Numbered from the stretch's first letter, positions 16,979 to 25,454 are shown. The stretch: 64,000 nt of DNA from Novosphingobium sp. PhB165 (GCF_004341845.1 NZ_SLVB01000006.1:1-64000); one strand, 5' to 3'. A program made the numbers and translations. The notes: generated by a model from the letters alone, not told the origin.

Positions 16979-18931
16979 TCACCCCATTTTCTTGAGAAGC
17001 CAGCCGAAGTTTCCGCCGCCGCGCGAAACCATGCCCTGAATCACCAGCTGCTGCGTGGCCTGCGGGCGGCCGAGTCCGTCGACCCAGAGCGAATCCTCCA
17101 GCGTCACTTCACCGGCGGCGCTGCGGAACTGCCAATAGCTGCCATCGGGCAGGGCAAGGCCCGCGCCCTGACCGTCCACGGTGGGCGAGACTTCGACGTC
17201 GGGGCCAAGGTGGAAGCGGATCGCGAAGCCGACTTTGCCGCGCTTGCCCTTGCGGCCGGACGGCAGCAGCAGGTCTTCGCCGCGCAGCTCGGTGCCGTCA
17301 TCGCGCAGGATCAGAATGCGGCGGTGAGTGAGGCCGTGGCGCGCGGCATAGCCGTTGTGGCTGGCCTCCAGCCGGGTGGCCTGGCCGCCGTTTTCCTGCG
17401 CCAGCGTCTTGCGATCGACATCGACTTCGCTGACGCCCGAACCGATCGCACCGTTGATCAGTACGGCGGTGGAATTGGCATCGTCCAGCGTCATCGTCGA
17501 ATGGGCGGCCGTTGCGCGCAGGGCCTGCTCCAGCCGGACCGGAACAAGCCCGCCGCCGCTGGCGGCGCCGCCGCAATTGACGATCAGCCGGTGCTTGCCG
17601 TGCGACAGTTCGAACGCCAGCGTCGAGGCGCAGCCATAGCGCGCATGGGCGGGCAACGGCGGCGGCGCGGTGTCGAACTGAAGGATCGACTTCTGCGCGA
17701 CCACGCGCTGGTATCCCCATTGACGCACTTCGCGCAGCGGGCGGGTGCGCACGCCGCTGGCCTTGATGAGCTGGTCGAGATCGGGGGCGCTGACGGCCCA
17801 TGCGCCCTGCCACGAACCCAGCGATCCGTCGCTGTGAGTCAGCGCCAGCAGCGGCGGCACCAGCATCTCGATCACGCGCTCGATCGTCTGCGGCGCATCG
17901 CGGCGGGTGGCCTGATAGCAATTGCGCAGGCGGACGAGCAGCGCGATGGCTTCCATCTGCGCCAGCGGGCTGCGCGAAAGCAGGCCGCCATCGTCACCCA
18001 TCAGGTCGCCCAGCGCCTTGATCAGACCGGCTTCGCCGTAAAGGCGGCGCGGGCGGCCATCGGGCAGCAGCAGGCCGGCGGCGATGATCGCGCACCATCC
18101 GGCCACTTCGGCCAGCCCATCCTCGGCATTGTGGACGCGGCGGTCCAGCCAGCGCGCGGTCGCGGCGATATGCGCCAGCGTGCGGTTGCGCAGCGCCTTG
18201 TCGCCGGACAGGATCAGCGGGGCATGGGCCAGCCAGTTCATCAGCCGCATGCCGGTGTGGCCGACCGACCAGGCTGGCCCCTTGCCGGGCTTGGACGGCG
18301 GCACCGGATTGGCCTGAAGCCAGGAGGTGAGCAGGCGCTCGGCAACCGGGATGCACTGCTCACGCGGGGCGCAGACTTCGAGGTCGGTCAGCCACGAGAA
18401 GCTGTGCACCACGCGTTCGAGCGGCGGCGTGACGCGCGCCGCGCCCGCATAGTCGACTTGCGCGATCGGCGTCCTGGCGCCGTGGACAAGGAAGTGCCCG
18501 GCGCGCAGCGCGGTGCCGGCGGCGCCATTGCCGGGCAGGGTATTGTTGACGGTGGCAAGCAGGCGCGTGCGCGGCTTGCGGCCCAGCGGCGACGTCAGCA
18601 TCGTTGCCGGAATGCCCAGGCGATAGGCGAAACGGATGAAGCGATCCGCCGCGCCGGTGGCGGGCGGCGAGAAATCGGCAAGCGCCAGGTTGCGGCCGGT
18701 TTCGATCCGCACGTCGATCTGGGGATCGCCTGAAAGACCGGGCGAGAGATCGTTATGACGATCCGGCCGCGCCTCCGGGGAGAATTCGGTGATGTCGGGC
18801 TCTGTGGTCAGGCCCTGTTCCAATGCACCGTGCAACGCACTCTCCTCGGCGGCCGTCAGCGGGCCCGGGTTGCCCGCCCGATCCGCGACCGGATAGCCGG
18901 TTCTGAAGCGCGGATGGGCGGTTGTGGCCAA
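16979..18931 (-). CDS. Heparinase II/III family protein
   Basis: About 650 aa, resembling the heparinase II/III-like family: an alpha/alpha-toroid N-terminal half with W-L-A-H and A-R-W-L-D-R-R-V-H-N-A-E-D-G-L-A-E-V-A-G-W, followed by a beta-sandwich half with H-S-T-M-T-L-D-D and S-H-N-G-Y-A. Such proteins are polysaccharide lyases or relatives acting on uronic-acid-containing glycans. No clear signal peptide is present, which is common for the sphingomonad members beside rpe and purH. I place the start at the TTG (18931) four bases after the rpe stop, because no ATG fits before residue 150. Confidence 0.8.
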   Translation of the reverse strand: MATTAHPRFRTGYPVADRAGNPGPLTAAEESALHGALEQGLTTEPDITEFSPEARPDRHNDLSPGLSGDPQIDVRIETGRNLALADFSPPATGAADRFIRFAYRLGIPATMLTSPLGRKPRTRLLATVNNTLPGNGAAGTALRAGHFLVHGARTPIAQVDYAGAARVTPPLERVVHSFSWLTDLEVCAPREQCIPVAERLLTSWLQANPVPPSKPGKGPAWSVGHTGMRLMNWLAHAPLILSGDKALRNRTLAHIAATARWLDRRVHNAEDGLAEVAGWCAIIAAGLLLPDGRPRRLYGEAGLIKALGDLMGDDGGLLSRSPLAQMEAIALLVRLRNCYQATRRDAPQTIERVIEMLVPPLLALTHSDGSLGSWQGAWAVSAPDLDQLIKASGVRTRPLREVRQWGYQRVVAQKSILQFDTAPPPLPAHARYGCASTLAFELSHGKHRLIVNCGGAASGGGLVPVRLEQALRATAAHSTMTLDDANSTAVLINGAIGSGVSEVDVDRKTLAQENGGQATRLEASHNGYAARHGLTHRRILILRDDGTELRGEDLLLPSGRKGKRGKVGFAIRFHLGPDVEVSPTVDGQGAGLALPDGSYWQFRSAAGEVTLEDSLWVDGLGRPQATQQLVIQGMVSRGGGNFGWLLKKMG

Positions 18932-18935
18932 AGTC

Positions 18936-19598
18936 TCAGTCCAGTCCCTTGAGTGCCCGGATATTGGCGGCATATTGCGACGGGCCGCCCCGGAACGTGG
19001 CGGAACCCGCCACCAACACGTCGGCACCGGCAGAAACGCAGAGCGGCGCGGTCTTGGCGTCGACGCCGCCATCGACCTCGATCAGGATCTCGCGGCCGGA
19101 CTTGTCGATCATCTTGCGCACCGCCTCGATCTTGCGAAGCTGGCTGGAGATGAAGCTCTGGCCGCCGAAGCCGGGGTTGACGCTCATGATGAGGACAAGG
19201 TCGATCTCGTCGATCAGGTAGTCCAGCATCTTGGCGGGAGTGGCCGGGTTCAGCGAGATGCCCGCCTTCTTGCCCAGCGACTTGATCTTCTGGACGGTGC
19301 GGTGGACGTGCGGGCCGGCTTCGGGGTGCACGGTGATGATGTCGGCCCCGGCAGCGGCGAAATCCTCAAGGAAGGAATCGACCGGGGAGATCATCAGGTG
19401 CACGTCAAACACCTTGGCCGAATGCGGGCGCAGCGCTTTCACCACGGCGGGGCCGATGGTGATGTTGGGAACGAAGTGGCCGTCCATCACGTCGACATGG
19501 ATCCAGTCGGCACCCGCTTCATCGACCGCGCGCACTTCCTCGCCCAAACGGGCAAAGTCGGCGGAAAGGATCGACGGCGAGATCAGGGGGACGGTCAT
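18936..19598 (-). CDS. rpe: Ribulose-phosphate 3-epimerase
   Basis: Interconverts ribulose-5-phosphate and xylulose-5-phosphate in the pentose phosphate pathway, supplying ribose phosphate for the co-transcribed purH. It is a 220-aa TIM barrel of normal length. Signature motifs are S-P-S-I-L-S-A-D-F-A-R-L-G, the metal-binding H-V-D-V-M-D-G-H-F-V-P-N, H-L-M-I, V-N-P-G-F-G-G-Q-S-F and E-V-D-G-G-V. It is the first gene of the operon. Confidence 0.97.
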   Translation of the reverse strand: MTVPLISPSILSADFARLGEEVRAVDEAGADWIHVDVMDGHFVPNITIGPAVVKALRPHSAKVFDVHLMISPVDSFLEDFAAAGADIITVHPEAGPHVHRTVQKIKSLGKKAGISLNPATPAKMLDYLIDEIDLVLIMSVNPGFGGQSFISSQLRKIEAVRKMIDKSGREILIEVDGGVDAKTAPLCVSAGADVLVAGSATFRGGPSQYAANIRALKGLD

Positions 19599-19729
19599 GG
19601 AAATTCGATACTCCTCATGTGCAAGAATAAGACACCATATGTAGTGGGGACAAGCGGCACCCCGGTCTTTTCCACACGCGATATGGCGCGGCGCGCCCTA
19701 TGCCGTGGTCGCGCGGGGATGTCCCATTG

Positions 19730-19744
19730 TGAATTGTCAATTCA
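19730..19744. promoter_or_regulatory. Palindromic operator-like site
   Basis: TGAATTG-T-CAATTCA is a perfect seven-base inverted repeat around one central base, set in an AT-rich patch of an otherwise GC-rich 260-base gap between divergent rpe and the DUF2141 gene. Size and symmetry fit a dimeric repressor site; the regulator is unknown. Confidence 0.45.
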
Positions 19745-19857
19745 GAGTGCATTCACGGCCTTGCTGCCAATTCGCCCCCCTGAAATGAAAGCGCGCGCAG
19801 GCGGTTTCCAAGGTCTGCGAACGCCGATTGGGTTAGATGGACGAGGTCACAGGACCG

Positions 19858-20379
19858 ATGAAGACGACACTTTCGCATCATTCGCGTGGCGCCCGGCGCA
19901 CGGTTGCCGTTCTGGCGGGGCTGGGCATGCTGGGACTCGCGGCTTCGGCCGGTGCCGCCGTGCGCGGCCATGAGGAAATCCGCAACGACCTCAGCCAGTG
20001 CCGGGCCGACCGCGGGCCGGCGCTGATGGTGACGGTGGACGGCATCAAGTCCTCCTCGGGCACGATCCGGGTCCAGAGCTACCGCGCCACGCCCGACGAC
20101 TGGTTGCAGGCGGGCCGGTGGATCTCGCGCATCGAGACTCCGGCGCGGGCCGGATCGATGACCTTCTGCGTGCCGCTCCCGGCAACCGGAACGTTCGGCA
20201 TCGCCGTCCGCCATGATGTCGACGGCAATGGCAAGACCGACATCGGCACCGACGGCGGCGCGATGTCGAACAACCCGTCGATCAACATCTTCAATCTCGG
20301 CAAGCCGAGCTACTCGAAGGTCGGGGTGCAGGTGGGGAACGAGGTGAAGTCGATCCGCATCCAGATGCGCTACATGTGA
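19858..20379 (+). CDS. DUF2141 domain exported protein
   Basis: A 173-aa exported protein from the ATG at 19858, preceded by AGGA at six bases. The signal peptide ends near A-S-A-G-A-A (about residue 34). The mature part matches DUF2141: G-x-I-R-V-Q-S-Y and the G-T-F-G-I-A-V-R-H-D-V-D-G-N-G-K-T-D segment, which resembles a calcium-binding loop. Two cysteines could form a periplasmic disulfide. Family function is unknown. It is divergent from rpe with a palindromic site between. Confidence 0.8.
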   Translation: MKTTLSHHSRGARRTVAVLAGLGMLGLAASAGAAVRGHEEIRNDLSQCRADRGPALMVTVDGIKSSSGTIRVQSYRATPDDWLQAGRWISRIETPARAGSMTFCVPLPATGTFGIAVRHDVDGNGKTDIGTDGGAMSNNPSINIFNLGKPSYSKVGVQVGNEVKSIRIQMRYM

Positions 20380-20420
20380 TTTTTCGGGCCGGTGCCGTTA
20401 AGGACCGGCCCATGTATGGT

Positions 20421-21200
20421 TCAGTGCCGTTCGGGTCGCTCTGAAAGGATCGCGCGGGCATCGGCCAGATCCGACGGTTTGTCGACATCGACCGCCGCCA
20501 ATCCGTCGCGCGCGGCCACGAGCCGCGCGGTCACGCCGATCTTGCTGCCCAGCCGCGCCAGTGCCGAGGCCAGCGTCAGGCGGCCCAGCGCATAGCCGAT
20601 CAGGATGCCGGCCCCCAGCCGCGCGGCAATGCGCCAGGGGCGCTTGCGATCGGCCTCGACAAGCTTCCAGGTGTCGATCGCCGTTTCGGCGCGGGGGGTG
20701 TTCAGCAGGAACAGGTTGCAGCCGGACCAGTGGCCGTCGGCAAAGCGCAGATAGGTGCGCTTCGATCCCGGCATGGCAAGCTCGATCGCCTCGCGCCGGG
20801 CCAGCAATACCGCGACATCGGCGTCTTCCGGGGTGTCGGCAATGAAATCGTCGACCCACTCGCTGCGCAAAAGGGCATGGTCCGATGTCGTCACCAGCAT
20901 CGGCGCGCCGAGCCGGGCCAGACCGGCGGCAACGCTGGCGCTGGGCCCCGCTTCGGCAGGAATGACTTCGCAGCCCAGTTGCTGCGCCAGGGCAACCACG
21001 GCTGGGTCGTTGGCGACCACGGCAATGCGCTCGACCCGGCTCCCCTTGAGGGCATCCACGACATGCGCAAGCATCGGTTTGCCGGCGATTTCGACCAGCG
21101 CCTTGTGACTCGTGCCTTCGCTTGCGGCGACGGGATCGGGGGCGCCGGGGCGCGATCCGGCCAGCACGAGCGCGGCGTGGGGGGGATGCTCCGGAGTCAT
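20421..21200 (-). CDS. MobA-like NTP transferase domain protein
   Basis: A nucleotidyltransferase of 259 aa. The N-terminus A-A-L-V-L-A-G-S-R-P-G and S-H-K-A-L-V-E-I-A-G-K-P-M fits the L-A-G-x-R...K-A-L-x-x-x-x-G-x-P-M motif of MobA/IspD-like enzymes, and T-T-S-D-H-A-L-L holds a metal-binding Asp. The C-terminal third has a hydrophobic, possibly membrane-facing stretch (I-G-Y-A-L-G-R-L-T). Its start overlaps the stop of the upstream Tam41-like gene by four bases (ATGA). With the lipid kinase and CDP-alcohol phosphotransferase nearby, an alcohol-phosphate cytidylyltransferase role is plausible, but the substrate is unknown. Confidence 0.75.
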   Translation of the reverse strand: MTPEHPPHAALVLAGSRPGAPDPVAASEGTSHKALVEIAGKPMLAHVVDALKGSRVERIAVVANDPAVVALAQQLGCEVIPAEAGPSASVAAGLARLGAPMLVTTSDHALLRSEWVDDFIADTPEDADVAVLLARREAIELAMPGSKRTYLRFADGHWSGCNLFLLNTPRAETAIDTWKLVEADRKRPWRIAARLGAGILIGYALGRLTLASALARLGSKIGVTARLVAARDGLAAVDVDKPSDLADARAILSERPERH

Positions 21201-22123
21201 GCGGCGCTGCGCTCGCGCGCCTTCTTCGCGCGCCAGACCTGCCACAGCACGCCCGGCGCCGCGAGCACCGGATGGCGTTCCCGCCAAGGCGTCAGGCGCA
21301 CGGGAATCCCGGTGTGGCGCTCGATTTTCCAGGCGGCATAGCGTGCGGCTCCTTCGAACGTGGTCGAGGCCTTGAGCAGGCGGAGCACGTTATACGGCTT
21401 GCCGAGCCGGCGGCGGCGCGCCCACCAGCCGAGCATCTTCTGCCGCTCGTTTTCAGAGAGTTGCGGGCAGATCGTACCCTCGGATTCGCGGGTGAAAGCG
21501 ATTCCGTCCGCCGCCAGTGCGAGCGGCAGAAGTCCGTCGAAATGTTCGCGATTCACCGAGAGGATCGAATCCTCGCGGCCCGCCTTCTCGACGCGGAATT
21601 CGGCCGCGTAAGTCGCGCGGAACAAGGCGCGCCAGTAATCCTCTGCGGTGCCTTTCGTGGGCCCGAGCGCCACCGCAAGACGGCTGGCCGTGCGCGCCGC
21701 GCCCGATACCGCGTGGGCGACAAGCAGGGCGGCATTTGCGTCACGCTGCCAGGCAAGGCCGCTGGGCTGGACGAAGCGGGCCCAGATCGTGGTATCGACC
21801 AGTTCGCCCGCCGCAGCGGCGCGGAACGTCTCCAGCGCCATTGTCGCGACTTTGGCGCGCAGGGTTACCCCCTCGCGCTCCCATTCATGATAGCTGACGC
21901 GCGGCCAGATCTTCTCGACCTGCGGACCTTCGGTCAGCACATAGAAATCGAGTACGCCTTCAAGCGAGCCGGTGCGCAGATTGGATCCATAGAACAGCAC
22001 TGCCGCCGTTCCCGGCGTGGCGCGTGCCAGCCGCTCGGCAAAGGCGCGCACTTCCGCCACCACGGGGCGGTCCAGCGCCGTCCGCACCCGCGCTTCAAGG
22101 GGCTGGCCGTAGGCTTCAGTCAT
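21197..22123 (-). CDS. Nucleotidyltransferase-like protein resembling Tam41 (CDP-lipid synthase)
   Basis: A 308-aa cytosolic protein. Around residues 41-65 it has V-L-F-Y-G-S-N-L-R-T-G followed ten residues later by V-L-D-F-Y-V-L. This is the G-S...D-x-x nucleotidyltransferase core and looks like the Y-G-S...L-D-F pattern of mitochondrial Tam41, which makes CDP-diacylglycerol from phosphatidic acid and CTP. The rest is helical and basic, without membrane segments. It is coupled to the MobA-like gene (four-base overlap) and follows the lipid kinase gene by 80 bases. A role in activating a phospholipid or phospho-sphingolipid with CTP is inferred. Confidence 0.6.
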   Translation of the reverse strand: MTEAYGQPLEARVRTALDRPVVAEVRAFAERLARATPGTAAVLFYGSNLRTGSLEGVLDFYVLTEGPQVEKIWPRVSYHEWEREGVTLRAKVATMALETFRAAAAGELVDTTIWARFVQPSGLAWQRDANAALLVAHAVSGAARTASRLAVALGPTKGTAEDYWRALFRATYAAEFRVEKAGREDSILSVNREHFDGLLPLALAADGIAFTRESEGTICPQLSENERQKMLGWWARRRRLGKPYNVLRLLKASTTFEGAARYAAWKIERHTGIPVRLTPWRERHPVLAAPGVLWQVWRAKKARERSAA

Positions 22124-22203
22124 GACGTCATGCTCTCGGGCATGCCTGCCCCGAAACCAAGCACCGCAAATCGGACGGTATCGAGGCCGGCGCTTTGGCG
22201 GGT

Positions 22204-23250
22204 TCAGGGCACCACGAACGTGATTTGCGGGCCTTCTTCAAGCACGTAGTCGCCGGCCGGGAAAACCTCGCCATCGAGGATGAACGACCCGCCGATGTCG
22301 AGGTCGATCGCCCGGGTCGCGAAGCGGTGGGCGCCGCGACGGTCGAGGAACTTGCCGCCAAGGCCGAACATCATGATCAGCGGCAACAGCGCGACGATCC
22401 AGCGCACCGGCCAGTCGATCACCGCCAGCTTCATGCCGGCTGCGACATTGCGGCCGAACGGCTTCGCGCCCAGCGGGAACTTTTCGAACGTGGTGGCGAC
22501 CGCCATGAAGCGCTCGTCGGGATTGCCCCGGCCGTCATACGGCAGGTCACGCCCACTGCGATGGTCGATCAGGCGCGTCGGCGTGCTGGAGCGCCAGGGA
22601 TTGCCGGCGCGGCCGAACAGCGTCTGGATGATGCCCCAGAGCACGGTCAGGCCCACGGCGAAGCTGTTGAAGGCACCGCGACGGTGTGCTTCCTGGCCGG
22701 CCTCGGTCGCCAGCGCGAAAGCGCCGGTGCCCAGGATGAAGCCCTGGATGCAGCCCGCGCTGCCGTCCTTCGAAGAGACGCGCAGCGGGCTGCGGACCAG
22801 CGTGTTGCCGCGATGCGCCGCCGCGAGCGCTTCGGCCAGCGACCAGTGGGTCGGCAGGCCAAGGTCGATCGCCAGTGCATTGGTCTTGCCCTTGGGCAGG
22901 ACCATGAACGTCGGCCACTGATCGCCGAACACATCGGCGCCGCAAGTCAGTACATCGCGCACGGTGCCGTCGCCGCCGTCGACCACAAGATAGTCGATCC
23001 CGCGTTGCGCAAAGCCTTCCAGCACGCGATAGAGATCGGTGCGGGTACGCGGCGTTTCCGTCAGGATGTTGGAGCAATCGGCCATCTCGGGCGCATTGCC
23101 CTTGTTGCGATGGCTGCGCGGATTGCGAATGATGCCGACGAGCGGAACCGCACGGCCACGACGCGCTTGGCGCGCCGGACGCGCGACCCGTTGAGGGGCC
23201 TGCTCACCGATGGTCGGCAGCGTTTCGAATTCGTAAATGGTTCCGTACAC
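22204..23250 (-). CDS. Diacylglycerol/ceramide kinase-like lipid kinase
   Basis: A 348-aa protein with the diacylglycerol kinase catalytic domain: I-I-R-N-P-R-S near residue 40, the ATP-binding V-V-D-G-G-D-G-T-V-R-D at about 88-98, and V-L-P-K-G-K-T-N-A-L-A. Such enzymes phosphorylate the hydroxyl of diacylglycerol, sphingosine or ceramide at the inner membrane; the C-terminal half has a hydrophobic stretch (W-I-V-A-L-L-P-L-I-M-M-F). Bacterial ceramide kinase in Caulobacter belongs to this superfamily. It starts a minus-strand set with two nucleotidyltransferases and is divergent from the CDP-alcohol phosphotransferase gene. Substrate (diacylglycerol or ceramide) is unproven. Confidence 0.78.
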   Translation of the reverse strand: MYGTIYEFETLPTIGEQAPQRVARPARQARRGRAVPLVGIIRNPRSHRNKGNAPEMADCSNILTETPRTRTDLYRVLEGFAQRGIDYLVVDGGDGTVRDVLTCGADVFGDQWPTFMVLPKGKTNALAIDLGLPTHWSLAEALAAAHRGNTLVRSPLRVSSKDGSAGCIQGFILGTGAFALATEAGQEAHRRGAFNSFAVGLTVLWGIIQTLFGRAGNPWRSSTPTRLIDHRSGRDLPYDGRGNPDERFMAVATTFEKFPLGAKPFGRNVAAGMKLAVIDWPVRWIVALLPLIMMFGLGGKFLDRRGAHRFATRAIDLDIGGSFILDGEVFPAGDYVLEEGPQITFVVP

Positions 23251-23464
23251 GGGCGTCTATGTAATGGCACCCGCCCCGGAAATCACCAAGAAACATTCCC
23301 TGACACATTCAAGTTACAGTTCTATGGCGGTTTTTCGGGCGTTGAAATTCCGGCAACAAATTGCGCATTTACTGCAAGCTGAAAATGAACGCGGCGCAAC
23401 CTGCCGGAATGATGGTCGCTTTGCCGGATTTCCAAATCGGTCCCGACAGATTACGGCCAAGGCC

Positions 23465-24613
23465 ATGGCCGATACGGAAAACTCCCCCCAATCCCGTCCT
23501 GTCGTCGTCACCATTGGCGATAACCCCATGAAACTATGGGGTCTTACAATGACCCAACGCACCGCGCGGATTGCGCGGGCGAATGGCTGCGAGAACGGCG
23601 AATCCCCCGGCGCAGGCGCCGCGATCCTCTCGAACGCGGCTTTTGCATGGGATCCGGCATGGTTTCGCTATGTTGCAGAGCGGCCGGGCATGGTGCTGAC
23701 GCTGGGCGGCGTTCCCGCGCTCGCCCATGCTGCCGATTCCGCCCAATCGGCGCGAATCGCCCAGGCCATGAAGGCCGGTGCGCCGCTCACCGATTCGTCC
23801 GGAATGGATGTTGTCGCCTACGAGAGCGGGCCGACGATCGAGAACAAGCAGCTCCGCAAGCGCGAAACCCCGTTCCTGATGACGCTGACGCGCGAGAGCG
23901 TGCGGCCGATTGAGCGGGCCAGCTACTTCGGCGCCTACAAGGGCGTCACCGACCTGCTGACCAAGTACCTGTGGCCCGAATGGGCGCTGGTGCTGACACG
24001 CATTTGCGCCAAGCTGCACATCACGCCGAACATGGTCACGACTGTGGGCGCGGTGTTCTGCGTGATCGCCACGGTGCTGTTCGCCTTTGGCCACTATTGG
24101 CTGGGCATGGCGCTGGGCCTCGTGTTCATGGTGCTCGATACCGTGGACGGCAAGCTGGCCCGCTGCACGATCACCTCGTCGGCCTGGGGCAATGTCTTCG
24201 ATCACGGCATGGATCTCGTCCACCCGCCTTTCTGGTGGTGGTTCTGGGCGACCGGCCTTGCCTATTGGGGCCTCGGCTACGACAGCACGACGTTCTGGCT
24301 GGTGCAGGCCGTGATTCAGGGCGGCTACCTTGTGCAGCGCCTGATCGAGGGCGTGTTCATGCGTCAGAACGGCATGATGCACATCCACGTGTGGCGCCCG
24401 TTCGACAGCCGGTTCCGCCTGATCACGGCGCGCCGCAATCCGAACATGGTGATCCTGTTCGTCTCGATGCTGTTTTCGCGCCCGGACCTTGGCCTCATCG
24501 CCGTGGCCTGGTGGACCGCGATTTCCTGCCTCGTCCACGCGGTGCGGCTGGTGCAGGCGTGGACCGTGCGCGCGAAGGGCGGCAAGATCACGTCCTGGCT
24601 GGCGGACGCCTGA
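23465..24613 (+). CDS. CDP-alcohol phosphatidyltransferase with N-terminal extension
   Basis: An integral membrane enzyme of about 382 aa. The active-site signature D-G-x2-A-R-x8-G-x3-D-x3-D is intact: D-T-V-D-G-K-L-A-R, then G-N-V-F-D-H-G-M-D. Helices follow on both sides. Before it lies T-P-N-M-V-T, usual for this family. The first 150 residues are unusual: V-V-T-I-G-D-N-P-M-K-L-W-G-L-T followed by an alternating alpha/beta region that recalls a degenerate nucleotidyltransferase, as in fused inositol-phosphate cytidylyltransferase/phosphotransferase enzymes. It would join a CDP-activated alcohol or lipid to an acceptor. The ATG at 23465 is my choice; the open frame reaches back to 23237 into the lipid kinase start. 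Confidence 0.8.
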   Translation: MADTENSPQSRPVVVTIGDNPMKLWGLTMTQRTARIARANGCENGESPGAGAAILSNAAFAWDPAWFRYVAERPGMVLTLGGVPALAHAADSAQSARIAQAMKAGAPLTDSSGMDVVAYESGPTIENKQLRKRETPFLMTLTRESVRPIERASYFGAYKGVTDLLTKYLWPEWALVLTRICAKLHITPNMVTTVGAVFCVIATVLFAFGHYWLGMALGLVFMVLDTVDGKLARCTITSSAWGNVFDHGMDLVHPPFWWWFWATGLAYWGLGYDSTTFWLVQAVIQGGYLVQRLIEGVFMRQNGMMHIHVWRPFDSRFRLITARRNPNMVILFVSMLFSRPDLGLIAVAWWTAISCLVHAVRLVQAWTVRAKGGKITSWLADA

Positions 24614-24638
24614 GCAACTTGCCGAAGGAGAATTGGCG

Positions 24639-25076
24639 ATGAACGCGACGATGGAAAAATTCGGCTTTCCGGCGAGCCTTGTCGCTGAATTCGACCATTG
24701 GGTCGTGCTTGCGCGTCCGGCGCAGCCGACGCTGGGCTCGCTGGTGCTGGCGGCGAAGAGCGAGGCCACGGCCTTCGGCGATCTTCCCACCGAGGCCCAT
24801 GCCGAACTCAAGCAGGCGAGCGCCGCCATCGAAGCGGCGCTGGCCGGAGCGGTCGACTATGCCAAGCTCAATTACCTGATGTTGATGATGGTGGACCCTC
24901 ATGTCCATTTCCACGTGATCCCCCGCTATGAGGGCACGCGTGAATGGCAGGGGCGCGAATTCGTCGATTGCGGCTGGCCCAAAGTGCCCGATCTGGGTCA
25001 TGCGGTCGCTCTGGAAGGGGAAGACCTTGCGGCGCTCGTCGCGTGGCTCAAGGGCTATTTCAACCCGTCCGCGTGA
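24639..25076 (+). CDS. HIT family protein
   Basis: A 145-aa nucleotide-binding hydrolase or transferase of the histidine-triad superfamily. The signature H-V-H-F-H-V-I-P-R-Y is at about residues 88-97. The N-terminus W-V-V-L-A-R-P-A-Q-P-T-L-G-S-L-V-L resembles the branch acting on dinucleoside polyphosphates or AMP-linked compounds. GAAGGAG precedes the ATG by seven bases. It is 25 bases behind the CDP-alcohol phosphotransferase and overlaps the next gene by four bases, so it may belong to the same transcript and could hydrolyse a nucleotide by-product. Confidence 0.82.
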   Translation: MNATMEKFGFPASLVAEFDHWVVLARPAQPTLGSLVLAAKSEATAFGDLPTEAHAELKQASAAIEAALAGAVDYAKLNYLMLMMVDPHVHFHVIPRYEGTREWQGREFVDCGWPKVPDLGHAVALEGEDLAALVAWLKGYFNPSA

Positions 25077-25399
25077 AGTCCTTCGTCGTCTATTTCGGCG
25101 CGGCTCTGGCGGAAATCGGGGGCTGCTACGCTTTCTGGGCATGGCTGCGACTGGGCAAGTCAACGCTATGGCTGGTCCCCGGTGGGCTGCTTCTGGCCAC
25201 TTTCGCGGGATTGCTGACGCTCGTCGATAGCGACAATGCCGGGCGCGCCTATGCGGCCTATGGCGGGATCTACATCACGTCCGCGCTTCTGTGGCTGTGG
25301 GCTGTGGAGGGCGTCAGGCCCGATCGCTGGGATCTGGGCGGTGCGGCCTTGTGTCTTGCCGGCGCGGCGGCGATCTTGTTGGGCCCGCATCGCGCCTGA
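25073..25399 (+). CDS. ynfA: YnfA/UPF0060 family membrane protein
   Basis: A 108-aa inner-membrane protein with four predicted helices, matching the UPF0060/YnfA family: F-G-A-A-L-A-E-I-G-G-C-Y-A-F-W-A-W-L near the start, G-R-A-Y-A-A-Y-G-G-I-Y-I in the middle and D-x-W-D-L-G-G-A later. The family is related to small multidrug resistance transporters; function here is unproven. The GTG start overlaps the stop of the HIT gene (GTGA). Confidence 0.88.
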   Translation: MKSFVVYFGAALAEIGGCYAFWAWLRLGKSTLWLVPGGLLLATFAGLLTLVDSDNAGRAYAAYGGIYITSALLWLWAVEGVRPDRWDLGGAALCLAGAAAILLGPHRA

Positions 25400-25413
25400 C
25401 GGGCTACAAAAGC

Positions 25414-25447
25414 GATCACCCGCTTCCCGTGAGGAAAGCGGGTGATC
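25414..25447. terminator. Bidirectional intrinsic terminator between ynfA and phaB
   Basis: A perfect 12-pair stem GATCACCCGCTT / AAGCGGGTGATC with a ten-base loop. TTTT occurs a few bases beyond it on both strands. It lies exactly between two convergent genes. Confidence 0.85.
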
Positions 25448-25454
25448 CGAAATT

